A program made the position numbers and the translations under genes. Shown here piece by piece: positions 9,083 to 17,190 of a DNA stretch of 64,000 bases. Position 1 is the first letter of the stretch; every line of letters begins with the position of its first letter. This DNA comes from a bacterium (GTDB lineage Bacteria; Actinomycetota; Thermoleophilia; Solirubrobacterales; Solirubrobacteraceae), in NCBI GenBank assembly GCA_021323635.1, contig JAJPKQ010000036.1:62001-126000 (forward strand). Reading direction: 5' to 3'. The notes under the pieces are model-generated. The model worked only from the letters and a program-made list of their open reading frames with translations, made no database searches and was not told the origin of the DNA.

Positions 9083-9686
9083 AGCCGCCGCGACGCGCCT
9101 GCTCGGCACGCTCACGTCGTCTTCGGCCGACGACGGCGAGCACGGAGACGACGATGATCACAAGCACGATCCCGAACAGGACCGCCGGGGCGATCCCGAT
9201 GCCGCCCGCCGGGAGCGCAAAGAGCAGGATCAGGCCTGTGCCTAGCGCAAGCGCGCCTATAACAAGCGCGACAATCAGCACAATTCCGCGCACACGCGCC
9301 AGCATGCCCGCGCTCTTGGGCGGCACAAGCAGACCGATCAGTCGCAGCGCGAGCATCTGGCGCCCGCTCGGCGCAGCCTGCCCGAGGCGCTCGACGGCCT
9401 CCTTGAGGTCGCTTGGACGACGCTCGGCAAGCGCAAGCGAGGCATCTGCCATGCGCTTGATCTGCAGCCGTTCCTGCGGCCGTGCGGCGGTGATGGCGCG
9501 CTGAAAGTACTCGCGCGCGCGCTCGGCGTCGAAGCGCTCGGAGGCGCGCGCTCCGAGGATCGCAAGCGCGGCCGCCCGGAAGCGGGTCTCGGCCTCAAGC
9601 TCCTCGTCGGAGCGCTGGTCCAGCGCTTCCAGCGCGCGCACGGCGCCGCGCTGCTCAACCTTGATCTGTCGCTGCTTGGGCGGCAT
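9081..9686 (-). CDS. Hypothetical protein with C-terminal membrane hairpin
   Basis: Not recognised. The 201-aa product begins MPPKQRQIKVEQRG and has a charged helical region of about 120 residues, with a TPR-like segment (AREYFQRAITAARPQERLQI). Two hydrophobic segments follow (VLIVALVIGALALGTGLILLF and a second rich in Ile/Val) before a short Arg-rich tail. It probably forms a membrane-anchored cytoplasmic helical domain. The frame continues upstream to a GTG at 9710; neither start has a convincing ribosome-binding site, and the later ATG was chosen because it opens a typical N-terminus. The gene is convergent with the first cyclophilin gene. Confidence 0.55.
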   Translation of the reverse strand: MPPKQRQIKVEQRGAVRALEALDQRSDEELEAETRFRAAALAILGARASERFDAERAREYFQRAITAARPQERLQIKRMADASLALAERRPSDLKEAVERLGQAAPSGRQMLALRLIGLLVPPKSAGMLARVRGIVLIVALVIGALALGTGLILLFALPAGGIGIAPAVLFGIVLVIIVVSVLAVVGRRRRERAEQARRGG

Positions 9687-9734
9687 GGGGCGCCATTCTA
9701 GGGCCTTCACGCCGGAGAGGGCGCTGCAGCGTCC

Positions 9735-10022
9735 TCAGCTGCGCGAGGGATCTGCCTGCGGCGCGGGTGCAGGCGCGCGAACGCGCGGCGGAGCGGGCGG
9801 CTGAGGCTCACCGTGCGGTCCGCGTCGCGGCCGCGGGGCAGGACGACGTGGGCGATCGTCGTCCGGCGGACCCTCGTCAGGCGAGGGCTGATCCTCAGCG
9901 AGGCGCTCTTCGCCTGGCTCATCAGGCGCGTCTCGGTCGTTGCGAAACGGCGCCCAGATCATCACTGCCGCGATCGGCAGCTTCACGACTGCGATCAGAG
10001 CGATGAGAATCCAAACGGCCAC
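9735..10022 (-). CDS. Small single-span membrane protein with acidic/proline-rich tail
   Basis: About 95 aa: a hydrophobic N-terminal segment (VAVWILIALIAVVKLPIAAV) followed by an Asp/Glu-rich then Pro/Arg-rich tail of about 60 residues, probably disordered and cytoplasmic. The open frame extends to 10466, but its upstream part has no protein-like character and is antisense to the next lipoprotein gene, so the GTG at 10022 directly before the TM segment was chosen. The function is unknown. It lies between two paralogous cyclophilin genes transcribed from the other strand. Confidence 0.45.
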   Translation of the reverse strand: MAVWILIALIAVVKLPIAAVMIWAPFRNDRDAPDEPGEERLAEDQPSPDEGPPDDDRPRRPAPRPRRGPHGEPQPPAPPRVRAPAPAPQADPSRS

Positions 10023-10218
10023 TCCCGTGATGTTACTCCGAGGATGGGCGACCGGCAGAGCATCTGTGTCGCGGTAGTTTACATAATATATATTATCGAG
10101 CGTAGAGGGGCGGCGGGGCAGATAGGCCGCGCATTCGCTTTGGCAGCGCTGCTGCCTACGGCGGCCTGCTCCCCAATCGGGCCCGTTGCTTGTGGCACCA
10201 TCATCGCGCTCCTTGCCG

Positions 10219-10224
10219 TACACT
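10219..10224 (+). promoter_or_regulatory. -10 box TACACT before leaderless GTG
   Basis: TACACT ends 6 nt before GTG 10231 of the second cyclophilin gene; no ribosome-binding site is present, so this box supports the upstream GTG as a leaderless start. No -35 match at 17 nt is seen. Confidence 0.4.
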
Positions 10225-10230
10225 GCCCGC

Positions 10231-11100
10231 GTGCTAGAAGACCAACCCTCAAGCGAAGCCAGATCGAGCTGCGCAGCCTTGATCGGGCACAGCGGGGCTC
10301 GCGCCCGCGTGGGCAAGCCGGCGGGACTGATCCTGGTCGCCTTGGCGGTCGCCGGCTGTGGGTCGTCCAGCTCGCATGGCGCTGTCTCGTTGACGGGCAC
10401 TTCGGCGACCAGCACCGCGCTCGTCGAAGCATCGACCGCGACGCAGGCAACTGCGCCGGTGAGCACCAGCTCGTCGGCTGCAGCCTCGACGGCGACCGTC
10501 TCGCCGGCGGAAGCGGCGATCCCGACGCCCGGCTGTCGCCACGTTCCTCGCCCCGCCTCGCGCGCCGGCGAGCAGGCATCGAAGCCGACGGAAACGTTGG
10601 ATCCGAGCCACCGTTACACGGTGAGGCTCAGCACCAACTGCGGGCCGATCGTGATCGAACTTGCCGTGCGGGAAGCGCCGGAAACCGCCTCCTCCTTCGC
10701 ACACCTCGTTCAGACCGGCTACTACAATGACCTCACCTTCCACCGGATCGTGCCGAACTTCGTCATCCAGGGCGGCGACCCGAACGGGAACGGGAGCGGA
10801 GGGCCCAGCTGGCAGATCGTCGAGCCTCCTCCCTCCAACCTGCGTTATGTCAAGGGCATCGTCGCGATGGCGAAGAGCCCCTCGGCGCCCTCCGGCGCCT
10901 CGGGCAGCCAGTTCTTCATCGTCACCGGCAGCAACGTCAACCTGCCGCCCATCTACGCCCTGGTCGGGCACGTGATCAGCGGCATGAAGTCGGTCGAAGC
11001 GATCGCCGGTGTCCCCACCGAAGCCCCGCCCGAAGGCGGCGAAGCCAGCCGCCCGCGCGTGCCCGTGGTGATCGAAAAGGCGACGCTGCAGACGCACTGA
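10231..11100 (+). CDS. Secreted cyclophilin-type peptidyl-prolyl isomerase, lipoprotein (second copy)
   Basis: Paralogue of the cyclophilin at 8324. It has a lipobox LAVAGC after GLILVALAV, a Ser/Thr/Ala-rich spacer of about 60 residues, and then the PPIase domain with FHRIVPNFVIQGGDP, GIVAMAKSPSAPSGASGSQFFI and YALVGHVISG. The start is uncertain. GTG 10231 fits a leaderless transcript but gives a 43-residue signal region; GTG 10309 (MGKPAGLILVALAVAGC) gives a more usual signal peptide but has no ribosome-binding site. The two copies share the order signal-spacer-CHVPRPA/CREVPRPA-domain, which points to tandem duplication followed by divergence of the spacer. Confidence 0.88.
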   Translation: MLEDQPSSEARSSCAALIGHSGARARVGKPAGLILVALAVAGCGSSSSHGAVSLTGTSATSTALVEASTATQATAPVSTSSSAAASTATVSPAEAAIPTPGCRHVPRPASRAGEQASKPTETLDPSHRYTVRLSTNCGPIVIELAVREAPETASSFAHLVQTGYYNDLTFHRIVPNFVIQGGDPNGNGSGGPSWQIVEPPPSNLRYVKGIVAMAKSPSAPSGASGSQFFIVTGSNVNLPPIYALVGHVISGMKSVEAIAGVPTEAPPEGGEASRPRVPVVIEKATLQTH

Positions 11101-11141
11101 GGCCCGCCGATCGGAGCGCAGGCCGATAGCGCGCCGAGCCG

Positions 11142-12125
11142 ATGGATCCCTACCTGAGCGACAGACGCAGCGCCCGCTCCGCCGGCCTTCGCCGCCGCCG
11201 CATGCTTGCCGCGGGCGCGCTGCTTGCGCTCGTGATCGCGGTGGCGCTTGCGCTTGCCCTGCCTGGCGGCGCGCGGCGCACGGCAGTGAGCCGCTCGGCG
11301 CGTGCCGGTGCAGCGCCCGCGGCGGGCGCGGGCAGCGCGAGCGCCTCGGCGGGCAGGTCGCGCAGCGCCTCAGGCCAGAGCGCCAGTGCGCATCGCGCCG
11401 GCGGGCACAGCGCGCCTGAGGCAGCGCCGATCCTGATGTACCACGTCATCAATCCCCCGCCCGCGGGCGCTCCCTTCCCCGGCCTCTACGTCCCAGCAGC
11501 CGAGTTCGCCGAACAGATGCACGCGCTCAAGGCCGCCGGCTTTGTCGCCGTGACGCTAGAAGAGCTTGCCGCCAACTGGCGCGAAGGCGCGCCGCTGCCG
11601 CCTGGGCGACCGGTAGTGATCAGCTTCGACAACGGCTACCAGTCCCAGTACGACAACGCGCTGCCGGTGCTGGAGGCGCTGCACTGGCAGGCGATCGAGA
11701 ACATCCAGCTCTCCGGCCTGCCCCCCTCCCAGGGCGGGATGAGCGAAGCGGAAGTCAGGGGCCTGATCGCGGCCGGCTGGGAACTTGACACCCAGGGCTA
11801 CAGTCACGCCGAACTGCCGATCCTCTCCCCCGAAGAGCTCCACTTCCAGATCGCTGTAGCGCGCCAAACGCTGCGTCGGCGCTACCACGTCCCGGTGCGC
11901 TGGTTCTGCTATCCCTCCGGTCACTACACCGCAGCGGTCATTGCGGCGGTCAGGCAGGCGGGCTTCGTCGGCGCGACGACCGTCATCCCGGGTTGGGCGA
12001 GCGCCGCCAGCGAACCCTACCGCCTGCCCCGCATCCGAGTCCTCGGCGGCACCAACGGAGCGCAGCTGGTCGCGCTGATCGAAGGCTCGCGCAAGGAACC
12101 CGCGCCTCCCCCCTCCTACACCTAA
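11142..12125 (+). CDS. Polysaccharide deacetylase-family protein, exported, with altered metal motif
   Basis: NodB-type fold, family 4 carbohydrate esterase-like; family enzymes remove acetyl groups from chitin, peptidoglycan or similar glycans. An N-terminal TM/signal-anchor (about 20-43) precedes an Ala/Ser-rich stalk; the domain starts at APILMYHVI (about 100). Motif 1 reads SFDNGY, with Asp163 followed by Asn164 where active enzymes have a second Asp. Motif 2 reads DTQGYSH, with Gln218 where the first metal His is expected and His222 retained. The RWFCYPSG motif is normal. Loss of two of three metal ligands suggests an altered or absent esterase activity. The start has no strong ribosome-binding site. 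Confidence 0.8.
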   Translation: MDPYLSDRRSARSAGLRRRRMLAAGALLALVIAVALALALPGGARRTAVSRSARAGAAPAAGAGSASASAGRSRSASGQSASAHRAGGHSAPEAAPILMYHVINPPPAGAPFPGLYVPAAEFAEQMHALKAAGFVAVTLEELAANWREGAPLPPGRPVVISFDNGYQSQYDNALPVLEALHWQAIENIQLSGLPPSQGGMSEAEVRGLIAAGWELDTQGYSHAELPILSPEELHFQIAVARQTLRRRYHVPVRWFCYPSGHYTAAVIAAVRQAGFVGATTVIPGWASAASEPYRLPRIRVLGGTNGAQLVALIEGSRKEPAPPPSYT

Positions 12126-12186
12126 GCCCCTCCGGCGCCAGCCATAAGCCCCGTGGCCGCTGCGCCGGCTCCGCGCCGCGGCCGAT

Positions 12187-12192
12187 TAACCT
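12187..12192 (+). promoter_or_regulatory. -10 box TAACCT of leaderless groES
   Basis: TAACCT ends 7 nt before the groES ATG, and no ribosome-binding site is present. The spacing matches the other leaderless starts in this window. Confidence 0.4.
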
Positions 12193-12199
12193 TGGCTGT

Positions 12200-12532
12200 A
12201 TGAAGCAGCAGCTGCGACCGCTCTTTGACCGCGTGGTCATCAAGGAGCTCGAACCCGATCGCGTCCGCCAATCGGGCCTGCTGATCCCGCCCGGCTCGCA
12301 TGAGCCGCCCCCGCAGCACGGCATCGTGCTCGCAGTCGGCCCCGGGATGGACTGGTGGGCGCATGTCGGCATGGAGATGCCCGTCAAGCCGGGCGACCAC
12401 GTCGTCTTTCCCTACTCCGCCGGCACCTGGGTTGAAGTCGAGGAGGAGCGCCTGCTCGTCTGTCGCGTGGGCGAGCTGCTCGGCGTCATGGAGCCCGTCG
12501 AGGCGCTCGAGGGGCTTCGCGCAGGCGAATAG
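12200..12532 (+). CDS. groES: GroES-like co-chaperonin
   Basis: The 110-aa Cpn10-family protein would form the heptameric lid of GroEL. It shows LRPLFDRVVIKELEP, SGLLIPPGS, HGIVLAVGPG, VKPGDHVVFPYSAGTWVEVEEERLLV, i.e. the full beta-barrel with a mobile-loop region of usual position, plus a roughly 12-residue acidic C-terminal extension (VEALEGLRAGE). The start is ATG 12200; the -10-like TAACCT 7 nt upstream and the lack of a Shine-Dalgarno sequence suggest leaderless expression. No groEL or CIRCE/HAIR operator is seen beside it, so it is either one of several groES copies or an orphan in this genome. Confidence 0.88.
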   Translation: MKQQLRPLFDRVVIKELEPDRVRQSGLLIPPGSHEPPPQHGIVLAVGPGMDWWAHVGMEMPVKPGDHVVFPYSAGTWVEVEEERLLVCRVGELLGVMEPVEALEGLRAGE

Positions 12533-12547
12533 GCGCGACTCCCGCCC

Positions 12548-13879
12548 TCATTCTTCTTCTCCGCTTGGCGTGCTCTGCAGCTTCGGCAGCACCGGCACGG
12601 GCGCGACGTCGACCGTGAACGGCGGCGAGGCGGCACCGAGGTTCTCCGGTCCGCCGGGGATGTAGACACGGTAGACCTTCGTGCCCGCCGAGTGCAGCTG
12701 GTGGGAGAAGACGTAGCGAGAGCCGGCGCCGACATAGGTCGCCTGCAGCGTCTGGTAGTGGCCGGCGCTGTTGCGCAGCTGCAGGAAGACGACGTGGCCT
12801 TCGTGGGCGGGGGTGACCTGGCCTTCGACTGTGATGAAGCTGCCGACGGTGCCGGAGCTTGCGCTCGCCTGGGCGCTGATCGCGTCATGAACGCCCTCGT
12901 AGACAAAGGCGCTCCTGAGACCCCCCGCGCGCACCTGGTATGCGGTGTTGCGCAGCGGCGCCACGTTAAACGAAAAGCCTCCTTCCCCGTTGGTGGTCGA
13001 TTCCGCTACGGGGGTGAGCGGGCCGCCGTGCACCCGCTCATACAGGGTCACGCGCTGGGCGCCCGCAGACCCCGCGGACGGGCTGCTCAGCCTGCCGCTC
13101 AGATCGATCGATTCGCCGACCGTGATCGCCGGCGCCGAGGGCGAGAGCGTGAGGTCCGGGCGCTCGGCCTGCTGCACCGTCACGCTGACCGCTTCCGAGT
13201 AGGAGCGAATGTTGCGGGCATCACCGGGCAGCAGCGCGCGGATCGTCAGCGCCCCGCTTTCGGAGGGGCGGGCGAAGCTGCGCGTGAGCGCGTACCCGCC
13301 GCCGGCGTCGATGCGTGCGGCGCCGATGCGACGCCATGCGGTCCCCGTCGCCCCCACCTGGCGCTCGAGGATCACGCGCGCACCCGCGTGCGCCGGCGTG
13401 ACGGCTCCGCTGAAGGTGATCGGATGGCCTGTTTCGACGTCCGCCGCCGAGGCGCTGAGCGTCAGCTCCGCGTAGACGCGCTCGCGCACGATCGCAGAGC
13501 GCGCCAGCACGCGCCCGGATGGCGAGAGCGCAAGCGCATACCACGCGCGATTGGAGACGACCACGCCTTCGGCGCGGTTGAACTGAAAGAGCCCGCCGGC
13601 GCCCGTGCGACCCCGCTGCACGACCGTGAAGGTCGGCGCCGGGTTCACGCGGTGCATCAGGATGATGCGCACGTTGTCGACCGGCAGGCCCGCGCGATTG
13701 GAGAGCGTTCCATAGATCGTCAGCGGGTCGCCGCTGATGTCCGGGTTGGGTGCCACGCCGAGCGCCAGCCTGTAGCCGGACGCTGCAAGCGCGGGGTCGG
13801 GGGCGGCCGCGATCGCGGCGACGATCACAGCGACGCTGGCCAGCAGGCCGCCGAGCTTTGTCAACTTCCCTGACATCAT
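12548..13879 (-). CDS. Secreted Ig-like/beta-sandwich repeat protein
   Basis: 443 aa with a signal peptide (MMSGKLTKLGGLLASVAVIV, cleavage after ALAA). It is followed by about four repeats of roughly 100 residues with the recurring pattern LTLSxSAxxxxxGxxIxxSGxxxP.. and VTLYERV.., typical of Ig-like or carbohydrate-surface sandwich domains (for example DLTLSPSAPAITVGESIDL and ISAQASASSGTVGSFITVEG). There is no catalytic motif or cell-wall anchor and the C-terminus is acidic. AGGAGG lies 6 nt before the chosen ATG; a second ATG follows immediately. The same repeat style occurs in the N-terminal part of the RlpA-like protein encoded at 22347. Function is unknown; a wall-associated or matrix protein is inferred. 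Confidence 0.75.
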   Translation of the reverse strand: MMSGKLTKLGGLLASVAVIVAAIAAAPDPALAASGYRLALGVAPNPDISGDPLTIYGTLSNRAGLPVDNVRIILMHRVNPAPTFTVVQRGRTGAGGLFQFNRAEGVVVSNRAWYALALSPSGRVLARSAIVRERVYAELTLSASAADVETGHPITFSGAVTPAHAGARVILERQVGATGTAWRRIGAARIDAGGGYALTRSFARPSESGALTIRALLPGDARNIRSYSEAVSVTVQQAERPDLTLSPSAPAITVGESIDLSGRLSSPSAGSAGAQRVTLYERVHGGPLTPVAESTTNGEGGFSFNVAPLRNTAYQVRAGGLRSAFVYEGVHDAISAQASASSGTVGSFITVEGQVTPAHEGHVVFLQLRNSAGHYQTLQATYVGAGSRYVFSHQLHSAGTKVYRVYIPGGPENLGAASPPFTVDVAPVPVLPKLQSTPSGEEE

Positions 13880-14027
13880 TGAACGCCTCCTGTTCGCACT
13901 GTCGATCTGATTCGGCCCGCCCGTGCAAGCTTGGTGCGCGCGCGGTGCCTTTGCCTGCTCAACCACCGCCGCGCGCTGAAGTTGCGCCGCACCGATGCGC
14001 GCCGGCCTCCCCTTGCGCCGACTGCGC

Positions 14028-14771
14028 TCAGCCCTGTTGGCTTGCGGGCCTGATCAGGATCTCGTTGACCGCGACGTTTGCGGGCCTTGAGATCGCAAAG
14101 ACGATCGCCTCGGCGATGTCCTCGCTCTGCAGCGCCGTGACGCCCGCAAAGCGACGTGCCATCTGCTCGAGCACCTCCGGCGAGTTGTGGCCCGCCAGCT
14201 CCGTTGCGACCACCCCCGGCTCGATCAGGCTCACGCGGATGCCCGCGGGCGCAAGCTCCTGGCGCAGCGACTCGCAGAAGGCGCCGACGCCGAACTTGGT
14301 CAGGTTGTAGACGCCCGCGCCCGCGCGTGCGACCCGACCGGCGACAGAGCTAACGGTGACTATGTGACCGGAGCCCTGGGCGCGCATCTGCGGCAGGACG
14401 GCATGTGTGCAGTAGAGCACGCCGAAGACGTTCACAGCGATCATCCGCCGCCACTGCTCGGTGTCGGCTCCCTCGATCGCGCCCAGCAGCATCAGGCCCG
14501 CATTGTTCACGAGCACGTCGATGCGCCCAAGCTCCGCGCGCGTGCGCTGCACGAGCGCCTGCGCCTGGCCCTCATCGGCGACGTCCGCCTGGATCGCAAG
14601 CGCCCTCCCCCCTGCCGCTCGCAGCCGCTCTGCAAGGGCCTCCAGGCGCTCAAGCCGCCGTGCGCCGAGCGCCACCGCCGCGCCCTCGCGGGCGCAGGCG
14701 ATCGCGGTGGCCTCGCCGATGCCAGAGGAGGCGCCGGTGACGATCACGACCTTGCCCTCGAGCGATCCCAT
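14028..14771 (-). CDS. Short-chain dehydrogenase/reductase
   Basis: Classical SDR of 247 aa using NAD(P)(H). The cofactor motif is TGASSGIG (12-19), with the structural NNAG motif near 90. Catalytic Ser is in VTVSSVAG and Tyr/Lys in YNLTK, all present. ARR at 38-40 after the second strand suggests an NADP preference. The sequence resembles the YdfG/serine-3-dehydrogenase-like group, but the substrate is not identifiable. The start is ATG 14771, 7 nt after a TATCCT -10 box, so it is probably leaderless. It is transcribed alone, divergently from the sigma factor gene 0.4 kb away. Confidence 0.88.
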   Translation of the reverse strand: MGSLEGKVVIVTGASSGIGEATAIACAREGAAVALGARRLERLEALAERLRAAGGRALAIQADVADEGQAQALVQRTRAELGRIDVLVNNAGLMLLGAIEGADTEQWRRMIAVNVFGVLYCTHAVLPQMRAQGSGHIVTVSSVAGRVARAGAGVYNLTKFGVGAFCESLRQELAPAGIRVSLIEPGVVATELAGHNSPEVLEQMARRFAGVTALQSEDIAEAIVFAISRPANVAVNEILIRPASQQG

Positions 14772-15192
14772 CGCGTCGAGGATATCCGTCTCGCCCGCAT
14801 TTTCGCGCTACAATGGATACTTGGCCGTGGCGACGCTGCCACGATCACCGCGGCGCCTGGCGATCAGGGCTCAGAAGCGCGCGCTCGCGGCGGCCTGCGG
14901 ACGGGCAGGGCACAGCCTCCGCACTCTAAGCGCAGGCTAAGGCGAGCCGAAAGCAACTTTTCAGTGCCCGCTGATCCGCTGTTGAGGATCGTGCAGCAGA
15001 ATCGGCGGCAGCGTTCAGGGCAGAGATGAGCTCCGTTGAGCGCCTTCGCCGGCGGGAAGAGCCCAACTTGTGTCGAAGGTGATCAGGACGCCAGAAGCAA
15101 TATCAACGATTGGTCGAAAAAGTGGTTGACAAGGCAACTACCGGGGTATACAATGCCCCTGGAGGCGATGTCGCAGAAGAGAAGAAGGCACC
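14772..15192. other. Intergenic region between SDR and sigma factor genes
   Basis: It holds the minus-strand -10 box TATCCT (14779-14784) for the SDR gene, and at its far end the sigma factor promoter and leader. Between about 14800 and 15120 no gene, tRNA or clear structured RNA was recognised; the sequence is less GC-rich than coding DNA. A short ATG frame from 14814 has no supporting features. Confidence 0.5.
15126..15154 (+). promoter_or_regulatory. Sigma-70 promoter TTGACA-N17-TACAAT
   Basis: Consensus -35 TTGACA (15126-15131), 17-nt spacer and -10 TACAAT (15149-15154), one of the strongest housekeeping promoter matches in the window. Transcription would start near 15161, leaving a leader of about 30 nt with AAGAAGG before the sigma factor ATG. 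Confidence 0.8.
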
Positions 15193-16200
15193 ATGAACCG
15201 CAGAGAACAAGAGCAGACACACGAGCCTGAGGGCAAGGAGGAGCTTGAGATCGAGGCCTCCGAGCTCGACATCGACCCTGACGAGATCGATGGCGAGAGC
15301 GAGGAGCTGCAGGAGGCAGCCGAAGATGTCCTGCGCTCGCGCGAGGAGCTCGCGGTCTACCACAAGCACGACGAGGACTACATCCCCGAGTCGGTCGACC
15401 AGCTGCTGGCCCACTCCCGTCGCTACCCGCTGCTGACGCCCGATCAGGAGATCGAGCTTGCCAAGCGCATCGAGCGCGGAGACCTGCGCGCCAAGGAAGT
15501 GCTGATCAACTCCAACCTGCGCCTTGTCGCCTCCAACGCACGGCGCTACCAGAACCAGGGTCTTCCCCTCGCGGACCTCGTCCAGGAGGGCATGGTCGGC
15601 CTGATCCGCGCGGCGGAGAAGTTCGACTGGCGCAAGGGCTTCCGCTTCTCGACCTACGCCACGCTCTGGATCCGCCAGGCGATCCAGCGCGGGCTCGAGA
15701 ACTCGGCGCGCACGATCCGCCTGCCCGTCCACGTCGCCCAGCGCTCGCGCAAGATCGGGCGCATCGAACGCGAGCTCTCGGTGCGCCTTGGGCGCGACCC
15801 GACGATCGAGGAGATCGCCAAGGAGGCGGGCCTGACGATCGAAGAGATCGAAGAGGTCCACCACCAGCGCTCGGCGCTCGTCAGCCTCGACCAGCAGGTC
15901 GGCGAGGACGGCGACACGACGCTTGGCGAGCTCTTGCCCGCAGAGCAGGAAGCGCCGGAGAGCATCGTCTGGGACAACGAGCGCGACCGCATCGTGCACA
16001 AGGCGATCGCTCAGCTGCCCGAAACGGAGCGCACGGTGCTGGCGCTGCGCTTCGGCACCGGGCATGAGGAGCCCCAGACGCTCACGGCAATCGGCAAGCG
16101 CCTTGGCTTCTCGCCCGAGCGGGCCTCCCAGCTCGAGCAGCGGGCGCTCAAGCGGCTGGCCTCAATCCCCGAGCTTGCCGCCCTGCGCGAGGCCGCCTGA
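15193..16200 (+). CDS. RNA polymerase sigma-70 family factor (RpoD/SigA-like, short form)
   Basis: Primary-type sigma factor that directs RNA polymerase to -35/-10 promoters. At 335 aa it has an acidic N-terminal tail (1-65) in place of a full region 1.1. Region 1.2 follows (YIPESVDQLLAHSRRYPLLT). Region 2 (about 105-165) has the near-invariant GLIRAAEKFDWRKGFRFSTYA and WIRQAIQRGL. Region 3 has KIGRIERELSVRLGRDP. Region 4 ends in LGFSPERASQLEQRALKRLA. The region 4.2 helix-turn-helix is less canonical than RpoD (RASQLEQRALKRL versus the usual RIRQIEAKAL...), so it may be a group 2 factor rather than the essential one. The strong promoter upstream fits constitutive expression. Confidence 0.88.
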   Translation: MNRREQEQTHEPEGKEELEIEASELDIDPDEIDGESEELQEAAEDVLRSREELAVYHKHDEDYIPESVDQLLAHSRRYPLLTPDQEIELAKRIERGDLRAKEVLINSNLRLVASNARRYQNQGLPLADLVQEGMVGLIRAAEKFDWRKGFRFSTYATLWIRQAIQRGLENSARTIRLPVHVAQRSRKIGRIERELSVRLGRDPTIEEIAKEAGLTIEEIEEVHHQRSALVSLDQQVGEDGDTTLGELLPAEQEAPESIVWDNERDRIVHKAIAQLPETERTVLALRFGTGHEEPQTLTAIGKRLGFSPERASQLEQRALKRLASIPELAALREAA

Positions 16201-16203
16201 TCG

Positions 16204-17190
16204 GTGTCGGGCGCGGGAGGGCTCCTGCGCAAGCGCTTGACGGCGTTCTCGATCGGCGCCGGCGAACGGCTGCTGGCGCCGATCGAGCGCCATCTCGGGC
16301 GCCGCTCGCTCTGCGGCGAGGCGCCCTTCTTCGAGCCCTCCCGCTTCGGCTGGGTCGCTGAGCTTGAGCGTGGCGCTCCGCTGATGCGCGCCGAGCTCGA
16401 GCGGCTGCTGCGCCGACGCGAGCAGCTGCCGAGCTTCCAGGAGATCTCCTCCGACCAGCGCGCGCTGACCGATGATGACCGCTGGAAGACGTTCTTCCTC
16501 TACGGCTACGGCCACCGCACGGAGCTCGGCAGAGCGCTCTGCCCGCAGACCACGGCCCTGGTCGAGCGCGTGCCGGGGATGCTGACCGCGATGTTCTCGA
16601 TCCTCTCCCCCGGCAAGCGCATCCCGCCGCACCGCGGCCCCTACAAGGGCCTGCTGCGCTATCACCTCGGGCTGATCGTCCCGCAGCCTGCCGCCTCCTG
16701 CTGGATTCGCGTGGGGACGGAGGTCCGCCATTGGCAGGAGGGGGCGAGCCTCCTCTTCGACGACACCTACGAGCACGAGGTGGCAAATGAGAGCGATCAG
16801 CTGCGGGCGGTGCTCTTCCTGGACGTGATCCGCCCCCTCCCCCGCCCTGAGCGCGAGCTCAACCGTGCCGTGATCGCAGCAATCGCGCATTCGCCCTTCA
16901 TCGCCGAGGCACGGCGCAATCAGCGTGCCTGGGAGCAGCGCTTCCTGGCGACGGGAGGGCTGCTAGATGCTGGCCAAGCCGGTGCCGTGCAGCAGTTCGT
17001 TTGCCTGGGCGTTCAGGATCGTGAACTCGCCGGTCACGATCAGGACGCCGAGGGCGATCATCACCGCGCCGCCGGCGCCGATCACGACCGGGAAGTGGCG
17101 GCGCACGACCGCGAGCGCGCCGGTCAGGCGCTCGAAGGCAAAGGCAAGCGCGAGGAAGGGGATTGCGAGCCCGGCCGAGTAGCAGGCTAA
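16204..17190 (+). CDS. Aspartyl/asparaginyl beta-hydroxylase-family oxygenase with run-on C-terminus
   Basis: Fe(II)/2-oxoglutarate dioxygenase of the AspH/LpxO group; relatives hydroxylate Asp/Asn side chains or lipid acyl chains. The N-terminal part has FFEPSRFGWVAELE; the jelly-roll core has SILSPGKRIPPHRGPYKGLLRYHLGL (first metal His and 2OG-binding Arg) and LLFDDTYEHEVANES (second His). The recognisable fold ends near residue 255 (AWEQRFLATGG). The frame then runs on for about 75 residues of low-complexity, charged sequence antisense to ccdA (228-nt overlap). A stop exists in another frame at the expected end, so a lost stop or small indel is likely. The start is a GTG 3 nt after the sigma factor stop. 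Confidence 0.75.
   Translation: MSGAGGLLRKRLTAFSIGAGERLLAPIERHLGRRSLCGEAPFFEPSRFGWVAELERGAPLMRAELERLLRRREQLPSFQEISSDQRALTDDDRWKTFFLYGYGHRTELGRALCPQTTALVERVPGMLTAMFSILSPGKRIPPHRGPYKGLLRYHLGLIVPQPAASCWIRVGTEVRHWQEGASLLFDDTYEHEVANESDQLRAVLFLDVIRPLPRPERELNRAVIAAIAHSPFIAEARRNQRAWEQRFLATGGLLDAGQAGAVQQFVCLGVQDRELAGHDQDAEGDHHRAAGADHDREVAAHDRERAGQALEGKGKREEGDCEPGRVAG

Noticed and set aside
13880-14027. Riboswitch-like look of the leader before the Ig-like secreted protein gene
   Set aside because: GCCGAATC and GACAG pieces recall c-di-AMP riboswitches, but the GGGGGACC block and the CTAACTCCGTAGGC block are missing.
14800-14935. Short ATG frame after a plus-strand TACAAT near 14810
   Set aside because: The -10-like box overlaps the would-be start, there is no -35 or ribosome-binding site, and the 38-codon product is Arg-rich low-complexity sequence.
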